From assembly GCF_900698955.1 (NCBI RefSeq), contig NZ_LR217720.1, positions 1-64,000 on the forward strand: 64,000 nt of DNA, written 5' to 3'. Origin of the DNA: Erwinia_E haradaeae_G. Its GTDB lineage: Bacteria > Pseudomonadota > Gammaproteobacteria > Enterobacterales > Enterobacteriaceae. Made by a program: the position numbers and the translations under genes. Below are positions 52,486 to 62,600 of this stretch, in pieces. Position 1 is the first letter of the stretch, and every line of letters begins with the position of its first letter. The notes under the pieces are model-generated. The model saw only the letters and a list, made by a program, of their open reading frames with translations. It searched no databases and was not told the origin of the DNA.

Positions 52486-53934
52486 TTATGCATGCTTTGA
52501 CATGCATGCATTAATCGTTTTGGAATTTGTGCGTAATAATCTTTTTTGCCTTGCTTCAAAGCGAGACTTAGCAAGTTTAGAGCGTTGGCTTTCCAGATCT
52601 AGTGCCTGAATTAAAGCTTTTTCCTTTTTATAATACTGCACGAGTGGTATATGGCTAGGGCAGACATATGCACAAGCACCACACTCAATGCAATCTTCAA
52701 TGTTATATGCACGAGCCTTAATATGATCACGGCCTTGACTGAACCAGTATAGTTGTTGTGGAAGTAAGGAGACTGGGCATACATCAGCGCATTGACCACA
52801 GCGAATGCAGTTTTCTTCTTGCATATTGTTCTTTACTTCTTTCGTAGACGACGCAATAATACAATTAGTTGTTTTTGTTATTGGAATGCAATCACTCTGT
52901 ATGGTTACACCCATGAGCGCCCCTCCCATCACTATAATTTGCTGATTTTTTTGATATAAACCAGTATTTTGCAGCAAGTAACTAATGGGCGTACCTATTC
53001 TGACCCAAATGTTACCGGGGTTTATTACGGACGCACCAGTGATTGTTACCACGCGTTCAGTGAGTGATTCGCCATTCATTATCGCACGCTTGACTGCAAA
53101 AGTAGTACCGATATTTTGCATGATTATACCAATGTCAGAAGCGTGTTTACCGTGAGGTATCTCTTTACCAGTAAGTATGTATATTAGCTGTTGAGCCCCC
53201 CCCGAGGGGTACTTTGTTGGTATTATACGAATACAAATATCTGAAGAGAAACTGAGGGCTTTCTGGAGCGCTCGAATAGCTTTTTTCTTATTATCTTCAA
53301 TGCCAATAAATATTTCACGTACTTGTAAGACCCAGGCTAAAATACGAGCTCCTTCTACAATTTCCTCAGCGCACTCCTGCATTAATCGATCATCGGCTGT
53401 TACATAGGGCTCAGACTCAGCGGCATTAATAATTAATGTGTCTACCTTATGAATCCCGTACTGAATCTTACGCGCGGTTGGGAACCCCGCCCCACCAAGA
53501 CCTGCTATACCAGCTTGATGTATTATGTCTATAAGTTGAGAGTGGGCGATATTACGATAGTTACTTAATCGTGGTGTCTTTTGCCATTCATCTTTTCCGT
53601 CTGGTGTAATAAATAAGCATGTTTCTAACATAGAGGCACTAGCTGTCATATGTTTATCTATTTTGGTAATAGTACCAGAAGTTGGGGCATGAATTGGTAA
53701 CATCTGGTCATTACCAAAGGTAAGAGCTTGACCCCTTAAGACTTTATCACCTGGTTGAACGCTAATTTCACTTTCTGGTCCTACATGTTGTTGAATGGGT
53801 AAAATAAAACTTATTGGTAGCGGTAATCGTCGTAGTGGCGTGTTATTAGATTGAGATTTCATATCTAGTGGATGAATTCCGCCCTTAAACTTCCAGATCT
53901 TATTTTGTTTTACTTTATTAAATATTTTTAACAT
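52486..53934 (-). CDS. rsxC: Rnf/Rsx electron transport complex subunit C, short form
   Basis: Peripheral subunit taken to accept electrons from NADH. Visible parts: GGIHPLDMKSQSN at the N-terminus, the glycine-rich GIAGLGGAGFPTARK (NADH/FMN site of the NuoF-like domain), NAAESEPYVTADDRLM, and two [4Fe-4S] motifs, CIRCGQCADVCP and CIECGACAYVCP. At 482 residues it ends soon after the second cluster, whereas E. coli RsxC (740) continues in a long repeated Ala/Lys/Gln tail. It overlaps rsxB by 17 bases. A run of eight G lies in the PSGGAQQL codons (53196-53203). Confidence 0.96.
   Translation of the reverse strand: MLKIFNKVKQNKIWKFKGGIHPLDMKSQSNNTPLRRLPLPISFILPIQQHVGPESEISVQPGDKVLRGQALTFGNDQMLPIHAPTSGTITKIDKHMTASASMLETCLFITPDGKDEWQKTPRLSNYRNIAHSQLIDIIHQAGIAGLGGAGFPTARKIQYGIHKVDTLIINAAESEPYVTADDRLMQECAEEIVEGARILAWVLQVREIFIGIEDNKKKAIRALQKALSFSSDICIRIIPTKYPSGGAQQLIYILTGKEIPHGKHASDIGIIMQNIGTTFAVKRAIMNGESLTERVVTITGASVINPGNIWVRIGTPISYLLQNTGLYQKNQQIIVMGGALMGVTIQSDCIPITKTTNCIIASSTKEVKNNMQEENCIRCGQCADVCPVSLLPQQLYWFSQGRDHIKARAYNIEDCIECGACAYVCPSHIPLVQYYKKEKALIQALDLESQRSKLAKSRFEARQKRLLRTNSKTINACMSKHA
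52489..52510 (-). terminator. Hairpin at the rsxC stop codon
   Basis: Arms TGCATGC / GCATGCA with an 8-base loop end just before the rsxC stop. On the coding strand they are followed by an AT-rich stretch, but not a clean T-run. It might separate expression of rsxCBA from rsxDG. Confidence 0.35.
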
Positions 53935-54505
53935 CGGGGGGTACCATGATCACTCGTTCTATAGGAATGTAGTTGAAATTTCCGTGAGGTATAACAGTTG
54001 TAGTAGATGTGATGTGCATCTCAATACAGTGGGTGGGACAAGAAGACACGCATAAATCACATCCGGTACAGATGTCACTGACTACTGTATGCATCGTGCG
54101 TTTGGCACCAACAATAGCATCTACCGGACAAACATGAACACATTTCATGCAACCAATGCAGTGCTCTTCACGGATCCATGCGATTTTATGCTTAGGTGTG
54201 CGCATAGATGTGTCACGAAGGGATTGTGGCTCAATATTGAGAATTTCTGCTATTTTGAGCATGGTTGGCTCCCCACCAGGGACGCATTTATTGATCATTT
54301 CATTGTGTTTACTAATAGCATGTGCATATGGTCTACATCCTGGATATCCGCATTGTCCACACTGACTTTGTGGTAAAACGGTATCAAGTTGATCAATAAG
54401 AAGATCATCTTTTACCATAAACGTGTGCGAGGCATACCCTAATAAACCTCCGCAAATTAAACTAATGATGCTTAAAATAGTAATAGCCGTCCAGATAGTA
54501 TTCAT
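53918..54505 (-). CDS. rsxB: Rnf/Rsx electron transport complex subunit B
   Basis: Iron-sulfur subunit. The 195 residues (E. coli 192) have an N-terminal membrane helix, the four-cysteine motif CGQCGYPGCRPYA with a later Cys, and two ferredoxin-type [4Fe-4S] motifs, CIGCMKCVHVCP and CTGCDLCVSSCP. The ATG at 54505 shares its first base with the rsxA stop (TGATG); the in-frame TTG one codon upstream is less likely. Confidence 0.97.
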   Translation of the reverse strand: MNTIWTAITILSIISLICGGLLGYASHTFMVKDDLLIDQLDTVLPQSQCGQCGYPGCRPYAHAISKHNEMINKCVPGGEPTMLKIAEILNIEPQSLRDTSMRTPKHKIAWIREEHCIGCMKCVHVCPVDAIVGAKRTMHTVVSDICTGCDLCVSSCPTHCIEMHITSTTTVIPHGNFNYIPIERVIMVPPDVKNI

Positions 54506-55086
54506 CAAGCTTTAATAAGTCCAGTAAAACCCATAAATGCCATTGCCATTAAACCAGCAGTAATGAGGGTAATCGATGACCCTTTAAATGGTGCTGGTAC
54601 GTTCGCAAGCGCTAAATGTTCTCGCATACCGGAAAACAGCACTATAACTAGTAAAAAACTCATCGAGGCGCTAAATCCATAGAGAGCTGCCTGCATAAAC
54701 GTATGATGAAGGTGTACACTTAATAGAGGTACTCCTAGCACTGCGCAGTTAGTAGTAATGAGTGGAAGGAAAATACCAAGCAGTCGATAAAGATGTGGGC
54801 TAGTTTTGTGTACTACTAGTTCAGTAAATTGAACTACAGAAGCAATCAATAGAATATATGTCGTAGTACGCAAATAAACTAGATCTAGCGGTACTAGAAT
54901 TAAAATATTTACGCACCAAGAACAGATGGAAGCGAGGGTAATTACAAATGTTGTAGCAAAACCCATACTAATTGCTGTCTCCAGTTTTTTAGAGACTCCC
55001 ATAAAAGGGCAGAGACCAAGAAATTTTACCAATACAAAATTATTTATTAGTACAGTACTTATAAACAGTAGCAAGTAGTTAGTCAT
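54505..55086 (-). CDS. rsxA: Rnf/Rsx electron transport complex subunit A
   Basis: Integral membrane subunit, six helices. The chosen ATG gives MTNYLLLFISTVLINNFVLV and 193 residues, equal to E. coli. KFLGLCPFMGVSKKLETA and IFLPLITTNCAVLG hold the conserved Cys residues that in RnfA/NqrE bind the membrane iron centre together with subunit E. An in-frame ATG at 55173 would add 29 residues without counterpart. It is the first gene of the operon. Confidence 0.97.
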   Translation of the reverse strand: MTNYLLLFISTVLINNFVLVKFLGLCPFMGVSKKLETAISMGFATTFVITLASICSWCVNILILVPLDLVYLRTTTYILLIASVVQFTELVVHKTSPHLYRLLGIFLPLITTNCAVLGVPLLSVHLHHTFMQAALYGFSASMSFLLVIVLFSGMREHLALANVPAPFKGSSITLITAGLMAMAFMGFTGLIKA

Positions 55087-56612
55087 TATGTGAACCAGAA
55101 AGAGAAAGATGAAGCTAGTATATTTAATATTCTTACATAACAGGAGCGACTTATGTATTACATGGTACCACACCTATATTATGATCTTAATAGTTTCATT
55201 GAACATAGTATTTAGATACTACAGTAGCGCTATTGTGGTCGAGGGATGCACATGAGCGTGTATTAGGTTTTGTGTTTAGTGATTTAGCGTATAAGTCTGG
55301 TATTTGAATGTATTCAAAAGATTAATGGCAGTCGGAGAGTTAGTACATATTTCGAGAGAGTGTGTGTATGCTTGCTTTGTCATTGCAATATTTTCTATGC
55401 ATAGTAGTTTGTAGAACATTTAGTCTATTGAGAGTGATATGACATAAAATGAATAGAGCATAGACATAGATAAACATATATGCTATATGCATGCTGGCTA
55501 ATTGAGTTATAATTAAATTAATATGGATTATACATTATATGTATATATGCGGTATCTAACAGTATTTTGTTGACTGATAATAGTGACACCTATCTTTATC
55601 ATGCTATGTTCCTCAAAAGATAAATTATATCATTTTTGTAGGTGCGGTTTTTCATTAATTTGACTTTGCAAAAGCTAAGGTGTGATATTGTATGTTTTAC
55701 GTGCATTTTTATGAACTGAAAATGTATATGTCTTGTGAAAAGATGTTTGGTAGCACCCTATATAATCATATAGGATGAAATCATATTGTGCTAATTTTCA
55801 TGGCGGTAAAGGGTTTGCATTATAGCTATAGATGTGCTGCAGTATATGCTTAGATTAGAAATTTCTATTTAAGGGAATAGAATCTTGTGTCTTTTTGCGA
55901 GGCTTTTTCATGTAAATCACCACTCTTTAATATATTCATTACAATGATGCTATTTTTCTCTCTTTTGTTTCTTATTGCGCACTAAAAGCTGGTATTGCAG
56001 ACTTGCGTCATATCAAATATTTTAAAGTTATAGTGCGGATAAGTAAAGATATCTTTAACAGTTACTGTATATATATAATTTGTACTCTTTGTTTGTGGAT
56101 CATAGAAGTGGGATTTTTTGCTAACTGTACAGATGAAGGTCATTGTATGTTAAAGATATTGTAACGTTACGCAGTCGTTATACAGTAGAATATATGTAGT
56201 ATATTTTATACTCTTCATGCTGATCGTTTTTATCGCATGGAGATGTTATTTTTTCTTGCAATTGTACGTGTATCTAAAATATATCAAGTAATTTTAATAT
56301 ATTAAAATACATAGCAACAAATCATAATGCTATTAGTTATCATGTGATAGCATGTAGAGTTATTAGTGATTAAAACATTCAAGTGATTGATGCCGACAAA
56401 GGATATACTTAATATTTATATCTCTAATATTAGGGGCTAATGATGGAATAGTGGTAGTTTTAGATATGTATAAGGGTTCACTCAAGCGTTTCATATGTGT
56501 GATTATTCAGTAGTGATTAGACTGCATGAAGTATCAGTACACGCACGGTATTTAGTGTTATACTTTTGCAAAAATAGGAGCTGATAATTCAAGATAGCTA
56601 ATAGTATACCTG
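55087..56612. other. Gene-free 1.5 kb spacer between divergent rsxA and prmB
   Basis: No gene recognised on either strand. A 7-bp hairpin (CCTATAT / ATATAGG) near 55757-55774 has no T-run. Confidence 0.65.
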
Positions 56613-56614
56613 GT

Positions 56615-56623
56615 GGGGGGGGG
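56615..56623 (+). promoter_or_regulatory. Run of nine G just upstream of the prmB start
   Basis: Nine consecutive G end one base before the GTG start. G-runs this long are rare in this AT-rich DNA. The run can pair with the CCUCC of 16S rRNA and may serve as ribosome site, but the spacing to the GTG is very short. It is also a slippage-prone tract. Confidence 0.5.
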
Positions 56624-56624
56624 T

Positions 56625-57551
56625 GTGGATAAAAGTATTATTAACGAGTTAGTCAATGAATTAAAGACAATTAATGATGTGTTACGATGGTCTGTGAGCT
56701 TCTTTGCTTCCTCTAATTTATATTATGGCCACGGTAGTAATAATCACTGGGACGAAGCTATACAATTAATTTTGCCTACCCTCTATCTGCCAATGGAGAG
56801 TCCAGAAAGTATACTAGCTTCTAGACTGACACCTAGCGAAAGGCATCGTATTATTGCACGTGTTCATCGTCGTGTACGTGAGCGTATTCCTGTAGCGTAT
56901 TTAACAAACGTGTCTTGGTTTTGTGGTTGTGAATTATATGTTGATGAGCGTGTTTTGGTGCCTCGTTCACCTATTGGTGAGTTAATTAGTCATAAATTTT
57001 CTGGAATTCTTCAGAGTGAACCTCGGTATATCCTTGATATGTGTACAGGTAGCGGATGCATAGCCATTGCCTGTGCTCTTGTTTTTCCAAACGCAGCGGT
57101 TGATGCAGTAGATATTTCTAGCGCTGCATTGGAGGTCAGTAATAAAAATATATGTACGTATGGTCTAGAGAAAAGGGTGCACTCTGTTTGCTCTGATTTA
57201 TTTAGTGCTTTACTCCACAAAAAGTATGACTTAATTGTTGCAAACCCGCCATATGTTAGTGATGATGATATCAATAATTTACCACATGAATATCATCATG
57301 AACCTAGATTAGGCTTAGCAGGTGGTAAGGATGGTTTAGCAATATCTTTACTGATTATCAATCAAGCAGTTAATTATCTTAGTGAGCATGGCGTGCTGAT
57401 TTGCGAAGTGGGCGATAGTATGGTCAATTTGATTAAAAATCATCCAACGATACCTTTTACTTGGCTACAATTAGATCAAGGTGGAGAGGGAGTATTTATG
57501 ATGACTAAAAAGCAAATGATGGAGGTTTACTTGTTAAAAAACTCTCAGTAG
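56625..57551 (+). CDS. prmB: Ribosomal protein L3 glutamine methyltransferase PrmB
   Basis: Methylates a glutamine side chain of ribosomal protein L3 (Gln150 in E. coli). The GTG at 56625 gives Met-Asp-Lys-Ser-Ile, matching the E. coli start MDK, and 308 residues (E. coli 310). Motifs: ERIPVAYLTN, the S-adenosylmethionine loop ILDMCTGSGCIAIA, and the glutamine-binding NPPYVSDDD. PrmB rather than PrmC is supported by the N-terminal NELKTINDVLRWSVSFF. The bases 56624-56632 spanning the start equal the complement of a DnaA box. Confidence 0.96.
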   Translation: MDKSIINELVNELKTINDVLRWSVSFFASSNLYYGHGSNNHWDEAIQLILPTLYLPMESPESILASRLTPSERHRIIARVHRRVRERIPVAYLTNVSWFCGCELYVDERVLVPRSPIGELISHKFSGILQSEPRYILDMCTGSGCIAIACALVFPNAAVDAVDISSAALEVSNKNICTYGLEKRVHSVCSDLFSALLHKKYDLIVANPPYVSDDDINNLPHEYHHEPRLGLAGGKDGLAISLLIINQAVNYLSEHGVLICEVGDSMVNLIKNHPTIPFTWLQLDQGGEGVFMMTKKQMMEVYLLKNSQ

Positions 57552-58531
57552 ATTGATATATATATTATATGAAATATAACTAATGAAACCTTTCAGAAGA
57601 TCTCTCTAAGGCTAGACAATATACTTTTTATTGATTGTTGTATTAAGATTATCATTGTAACAATCTGTGTTCGGTTTATACAAAAGCCGAAATTTATTTT
57701 CGCTCAATGGCTATCGAATGTTTTTTGAACGATTCGCATCATAGACTAACTATAAATTGAAAAATTAATATTGTATATCCCATTACATTATATATTTGGA
57801 AGTTATTTCAGTTTCGGTCTATTGATATTTTAGTAATGTGTGAGAAGTGATATTTCTTGGTGCTTATGATGGTTAGAAGCATATTTTGTATCAGTAAACA
57901 TGTATCATGAAATACAGAAGAGAAAAAATACACAGAAGGATGTGTCGATCCATGGACTGTTTAAACCTGGCTATGGAGCTATAGAGATCCAGTGAGTCGC
58001 ATGCCTAGATCCATGCTAGATATGCAATAAATACAATAGGGATGAAAAACCGGTTGTCTAGTAAGTATTCAAGATGATTGATCTAGTATAAGCGGAGCGT
58101 TCATATTGCAATATATTACTAGGTGGTGTATTAGACATATTTTTATGATGTTGTTAATCTTTTCTTATTATCTTTTTACGCATTGATATACAAAAGTATG
58201 TAATGTAGCGGTTCTGATTTATACTATATATAGATTCCATTCTAAATATGCATAATGATTATTATAACATACACTGTACTCAAGAACGCTTAATTACTTA
58301 TCACAAACATGCATCATAAATATAGTGCATTAAGATGCTATTTTTATGATACATCATACTGCAAATAATTTACATATAATAGATTACAGTGGGAATGTGA
58401 ACTACTATCGCTTGGGATCAATAAGAGCATGAAATAAGATTACGTTGATCATCATTATAATAATCAAAGATTTAGATCACGTGGTATAGTTAAGTTACTT
58501 TAATAATGTGGTCTTATATCAATAAGACTCT
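57552..58531. other. Gene-free 1 kb spacer between convergent prmB and the antiporter gene
   Basis: No gene recognised. A small imperfect stem (TTCGG...CCGAA, near 57670-57691) is the only structure. Confidence 0.65.
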
Positions 58532-59857
58532 TTAAATATTGATCCATTTTTTATTCTGTTTTTGATGAGTTACTAAAAATATAATCATACCAGGTACATA
58601 GAATAATAGTGATAGTAGTACATTGAAAGGCCCTGATGCATATAGGAGCCATATCCCATAGGCGCTAGCACCAATGGATACAAAACTTATAATAGGTTTA
58701 TTTAATTCTCGTGTTACTTGAAAGAGATAAGCTCCGACTAACAAATATGGTATGAGTATCATTTCTGAGGCGATAGTTAATAAGGTGTTATAATTGCAAT
58801 TAGTGATCCAAATGACAATTAGACAAAGTTGAACGGAGAGATCAGTTAGATACAGAGAAAATTTTTGGGCGTTATTGTTATGCTCCAGTTGTAGGCGGTG
58901 AATTTGACACGCGCTATTTTTTACAGCCATCAATGGGATTTCTGCAGCCATAATTGTCCAACTTAGATATGCCCCGCATACTGAAACAATGAGACAAGCG
59001 ATAATAATGATACTACCCCAAGGGCCAATTAAATAATTCATTATCCCAGCCATGGATGGATTATGCATTGTAGCTAATTCAGCTCGTGGTATCACTCCTA
59101 ATGATAGCAGGCTAATCAGTAAGTAGATTGCTAAGGTTATGAGCACTGCAACTATGGTGGCGCGACCAATATCTTGCGTATGACGCGCGCGTGATGACAT
59201 AACTACTGCACCTTCAATGCCAATAAACACCCAGAGAGTAACTAACATACTATCCTTAACCTGTTGCCATACTGATTTACCTAGAGATAGACCAGTAAAA
59301 TCCAAACAGAAACAAGGATACTGAAAGGCGTAGGCTGCTAACAGAATAAATAATCCTAAAGGAATTAACTTACCTAATGTTGCTATGAAATTAATACTAG
59401 CTGCAGTCCGAATACCTTGTAAAACTAGTGCATGAATCAGCCATAATAAAAGTGAAGCAGATAGCATAGCCTGCCATGTGTTACCATCACCAAAAATAAT
59501 ATGCTTTGGAGAATCAATAAAAAACCCTATGGCAGAACACACAATGACCAAATAAGAAGCATTTGCAATCACTGTGCATAACCAATATCCCCAAGCAGAA
59601 CAAAAGCCAATAAATTTACCAAAACCTTCTTGCGCATAAATAAAAATACCTCCTTCGAGATTAGGTTTTAGTCTGCTTAATAAAAGAAATACTAAGGCTA
59701 ATAATATAACGCCGCATCCAGTAATGCTCCAACCTATCAATAATGCTGCAGGGCTGGCTACTTCAGCCATGTTTTGCGGTAAATTAAAAATACCTGCACC
59801 TAGCATTGAACTAAGCACTAGGGCGGTGAGAGCGCTGATATCGAGCTTTTTGTCCAA
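58532..59857 (-). CDS. Amino acid antiporter of the APC family, YdgI/ArcD-like (arginine/ornithine type)
   Basis: Inner-membrane transporter. The 441 residues align over nearly their full length with E. coli YdgI (about 460), annotated as a putative arginine/ornithine antiporter. Shared features: ALTALVLSSMLGAGIFNLPQNMA in the first helix (the unwound substrate-binding GAGIF of the family), GGIFIYAQEGFGKFIGFCSAWGYWL, VTLWVFIGIEGAVVMSSRAR and VSVCGAYLSWTIMAAEIP. About twelve hydrophobic segments. It is about 20 residues shorter at the C-terminus, one membrane segment less. The true substrate cannot be read from sequence; no arginine-pathway gene is nearby. E. coli ydgI lies near the rsx operon, and here it is also close. 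Confidence 0.88.
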   Translation of the reverse strand: MDKKLDISALTALVLSSMLGAGIFNLPQNMAEVASPAALLIGWSITGCGVILLALVFLLLSRLKPNLEGGIFIYAQEGFGKFIGFCSAWGYWLCTVIANASYLVIVCSAIGFFIDSPKHIIFGDGNTWQAMLSASLLLWLIHALVLQGIRTAASINFIATLGKLIPLGLFILLAAYAFQYPCFCLDFTGLSLGKSVWQQVKDSMLVTLWVFIGIEGAVVMSSRARHTQDIGRATIVAVLITLAIYLLISLLSLGVIPRAELATMHNPSMAGIMNYLIGPWGSIIIIACLIVSVCGAYLSWTIMAAEIPLMAVKNSACQIHRLQLEHNNNAQKFSLYLTDLSVQLCLIVIWITNCNYNTLLTIASEMILIPYLLVGAYLFQVTRELNKPIISFVSIGASAYGIWLLYASGPFNVLLSLLFYVPGMIIFLVTHQKQNKKWINI

Positions 59858-61175
59858 AAATATACCCCAAATATGAAAAATGCATAAGACGTATAGTGAT
59901 TATTTTTTTGAGTGATCCAAATGATGGCGCATTTTGTATGCGCATGGGTGTAAATAGAGCAGCGTCAGATGACGATCAACTTCTAATACGTATTTGCTTA
60001 GCGTAATATCTATCATATATTGTCTGAATTTGTATATCTTGTGAATGATTGTAAAGTAGTGAGCGTGTCGCCTAATTATTAAATTACATTGCGTAGTTAT
60101 CACTGTATGTGTCTTTAGGAGAGAGCATGATAGTTTTAGCATCTAAAATGATTGATAATATTTGTTATGTGTATAGCTTGTATGGCTTGTACGGGTGTGA
60201 AGTCTATATTTATAAGCGCAGTATGTTGCGACTTTCAGAAAGTATAGTAAGTAATATTAAGTGTCTATTTAGTATGCTTTGTGTCATAGTGTTTTATAAG
60301 AATCTTTATTATCAAAGTAATATTGTAGTTTGACGAGCTGATCGATAGCATAATCAATGATTTTTCTCTTTATATATGTATACATTGATGTATATGATCA
60401 CAAAAATACCCTAGTTAAGCGATGTGCGGTGCTCTTATCAATATTATTTAGTCACTCAGAGAACCCTCAATCAGACAGACACATATTTCTCTTTTATATA
60501 TAGCATGTCAATACTATCGATTACATGATTTGCATCAATACACATTCTATGAACATTTTACATATACCACCTATTTTTTAGGTAATAGAGATTGTTGCCA
60601 TTAGTTTTTTTGAATTTTTAGAGAGATGGACTTGTTTATATTATATCTTATGGTTTTGTTTTAGTGTTAATATTACGATATTTTTTTAATGACCACAACT
60701 CTATACTAGATTTGTATCGTGCATAAATCATCTAGTATGGCTAGTTTTCTATTCCTCTGTAGACATAGAGACTAGGGAAAAGATATTTAGAACCGCAGAT
60801 GTCGGTAGTTAGTATTTAGATACGATGTATATGGGTATTAATATCTACCATTAGAAGGTGTAGTGAGATCATACAATGTTTACATACAGACTATGTAGTG
60901 AGCGAGATGCATGGTGTTTTATATGACATTATATGAATAATACATACAGACTAAAATCCGTCTATGAGTTGTAAAAGAGTGGTTAAAATTCTCTTTTCTC
61001 TTTTGCATTTGTTGCTTGTGGCGAGTTAAAATTTTCTGATCACTAAAATTAGCGTATCTTCTCTCTGCAAGCGGACCTTAATAATAAGTATGTGGCCATG
61101 ATACATATACAGTTACTGAAAATTAGTATCACATACTAAGCTTTATGAGGAATGCTGTGATATGTATAGTAGCAT
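59858..61175. other. Gene-free 1.3 kb spacer between sbcB and the antiporter gene
   Basis: No gene recognised; frames of 74-80 codons at 59900-60333 are on opposite strands, overlap and resemble nothing. The sbcB terminator lies at the right end. Confidence 0.6.
61119..61139 (-). terminator. Probable intrinsic terminator after sbcB
   Basis: On the minus strand TTAGTAT-GTG-ATACTAA is followed directly by TTTTC, about 36 bp past the sbcB stop. The stem is perfect but AT-rich. Confidence 0.5.
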
Positions 61176-62600
61176 TTACAATGAAGATGTGATTTTTTTT
61201 GTGTAATCCAATAAAGATTGCAGTAAGTTCTTCTTTTCGTCGTGATTCCGATGTATATCATATAGTATATGAATTTTTTTTATGTATTCTTGAATGCGTA
61301 CGGGATGTAAAGTATGACGTCTATGCTCTAGCCAGTCTTTTTTTTCTGAAGCGCTGAGAGAATTTGGAAAATTTCGTGCACGAAAGCGAAATAATAGTTT
61401 TTTAATGCGTTTATCGTAAGATATTAGATTAAGGTTAATGAGATTTTCTATAGGAGTGTGGTGTATAGTATGCATGATATGACGGTCAGCATCGTTAAAA
61501 AAACCGTCATACATCTTTGTGTCTACATCTTCTGATAGGCAACTTTTTTCTTTTTTTTGATATAATAGAACGACATTTTCTGATATTTTTGGGTATTTTT
61601 TTAATCGTACAAAATTATCAAGATAAAATGGAATATCTGCGCCAATACGCTGTGCATTTTTTTTGCACAGCGTATTGGCGGGGGCTATAACAGGGCATTT
61701 ATTTGTATGAATGAGTTGCAAGGGTAGGAATGGAGTATTTTTATCAAAAACGTCATCGTAAGTCTGTAAGTGCATATTCACTGCATCTTTGTTATTCAGG
61801 TTTATCAGTGATGTAATATCTTTACCGAGATCACAAGTGATTAGCGCATTTCGATTATATGGATGCCATGCTAGTGGAGTGACCCACGTAGCATTTCCTC
61901 TTTGTGCACCAAAGACACTTGATATATATACTAGTATTTTCTTTGTATTTGTTTCAATGAGATTTCTCAGTTTATGTTTTTGGCGGTGAGTATAGCAGAA
62001 ATTGTATAGTTTAGGTTGTGTGGCTTTAATGATCCGAGCTAAGTCAATAGTGGCATATACATCAGCGAGGGCATCATGTGCACGCTGATGAGAGATACGA
62101 TTCTCTTCCGTGATACGCTCTAATCGAAAAATAGGGAAACCATCATCATTTTTAGGCCATTTGATACCATTAGGACGTAAGGCATAGCATGCTCGCGTTA
62201 CATCTAGTAAATCCCACCGACTATTCTGATTTTCCCAACTCCAAGCATAAGGGTCATAAAAATTTCGATAAAACAGATAACGACTGATTTCATCGTCAAA
62301 ACGGATGTTATTGTATCCTACAACGCATGTATTAGGTACACAGAACATCCGATGAATACGTTGAGCGAATTCTGCTTCGTTTACACCATGTGAATAGGTT
62401 ATTTGTGGTGTGATGCCCGTGATTAAAACCGCTTCTGGCTGCGGTAGATAGTCATTAGCTGGATAACAGTAAATAACCTCTGGTTCTCCCAGAGGGTTCA
62501 AATCCATGTCAGTCCGTATTGCAGCAAATTGCGCTGGACGATCCAATGATGGATTTGTTCCAAAAGTCTCATAATCATAAAACAGAAAAGTAGGTTTCAT
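61176..62600 (-). CDS. sbcB: Exonuclease I
   Basis: 3'-5' single-strand DNA exonuclease of the DnaQ superfamily, used in mismatch repair and recombination. The 474 residues (E. coli 475) begin TFLFYDYETFGTNPSLDRPAQFAAIRTD, holding the Asp and Glu of exonuclease motif I. Then follow GYNNIRFDDEISRYLFYRNFYDPY (motif II) and HQRAHDALADVYATIDLARI (motif III with the catalytic His and Asp). The SH3-like and C-terminal domains follow (KKLLFRFRARNFP, WLEHRRHTL). A perfect 17-bp inverted repeat with a T7 loop lies inside the gene at 61640-61680. Confidence 0.98.
   Translation of the reverse strand: MKPTFLFYDYETFGTNPSLDRPAQFAAIRTDMDLNPLGEPEVIYCYPANDYLPQPEAVLITGITPQITYSHGVNEAEFAQRIHRMFCVPNTCVVGYNNIRFDDEISRYLFYRNFYDPYAWSWENQNSRWDLLDVTRACYALRPNGIKWPKNDDGFPIFRLERITEENRISHQRAHDALADVYATIDLARIIKATQPKLYNFCYTHRQKHKLRNLIETNTKKILVYISSVFGAQRGNATWVTPLAWHPYNRNALITCDLGKDITSLINLNNKDAVNMHLQTYDDVFDKNTPFLPLQLIHTNKCPVIAPANTLCKKNAQRIGADIPFYLDNFVRLKKYPKISENVVLLYQKKEKSCLSEDVDTKMYDGFFNDADRHIMHTIHHTPIENLINLNLISYDKRIKKLLFRFRARNFPNSLSASEKKDWLEHRRHTLHPVRIQEYIKKIHILYDIHRNHDEKKNLLQSLLDYTKKITSSL
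61640..61680. repeat. Perfect 17-bp inverted repeat inside sbcB
   Basis: The arms 61640-61656 (CGCCAATACGCTGTGCA) and 61664-61680 are exact complements around a loop of seven T. The stretch encodes the family residues ANTL and AQRIG on its two sides, so both arms are coding. It would form a very stable hairpin in DNA or mRNA. Confidence 0.97.

Noticed and set aside
59900..60333. Two overlapping opposite-strand frames of 74-80 codons
   Set aside because: They overlap one another on opposite strands and neither resembles a known protein.
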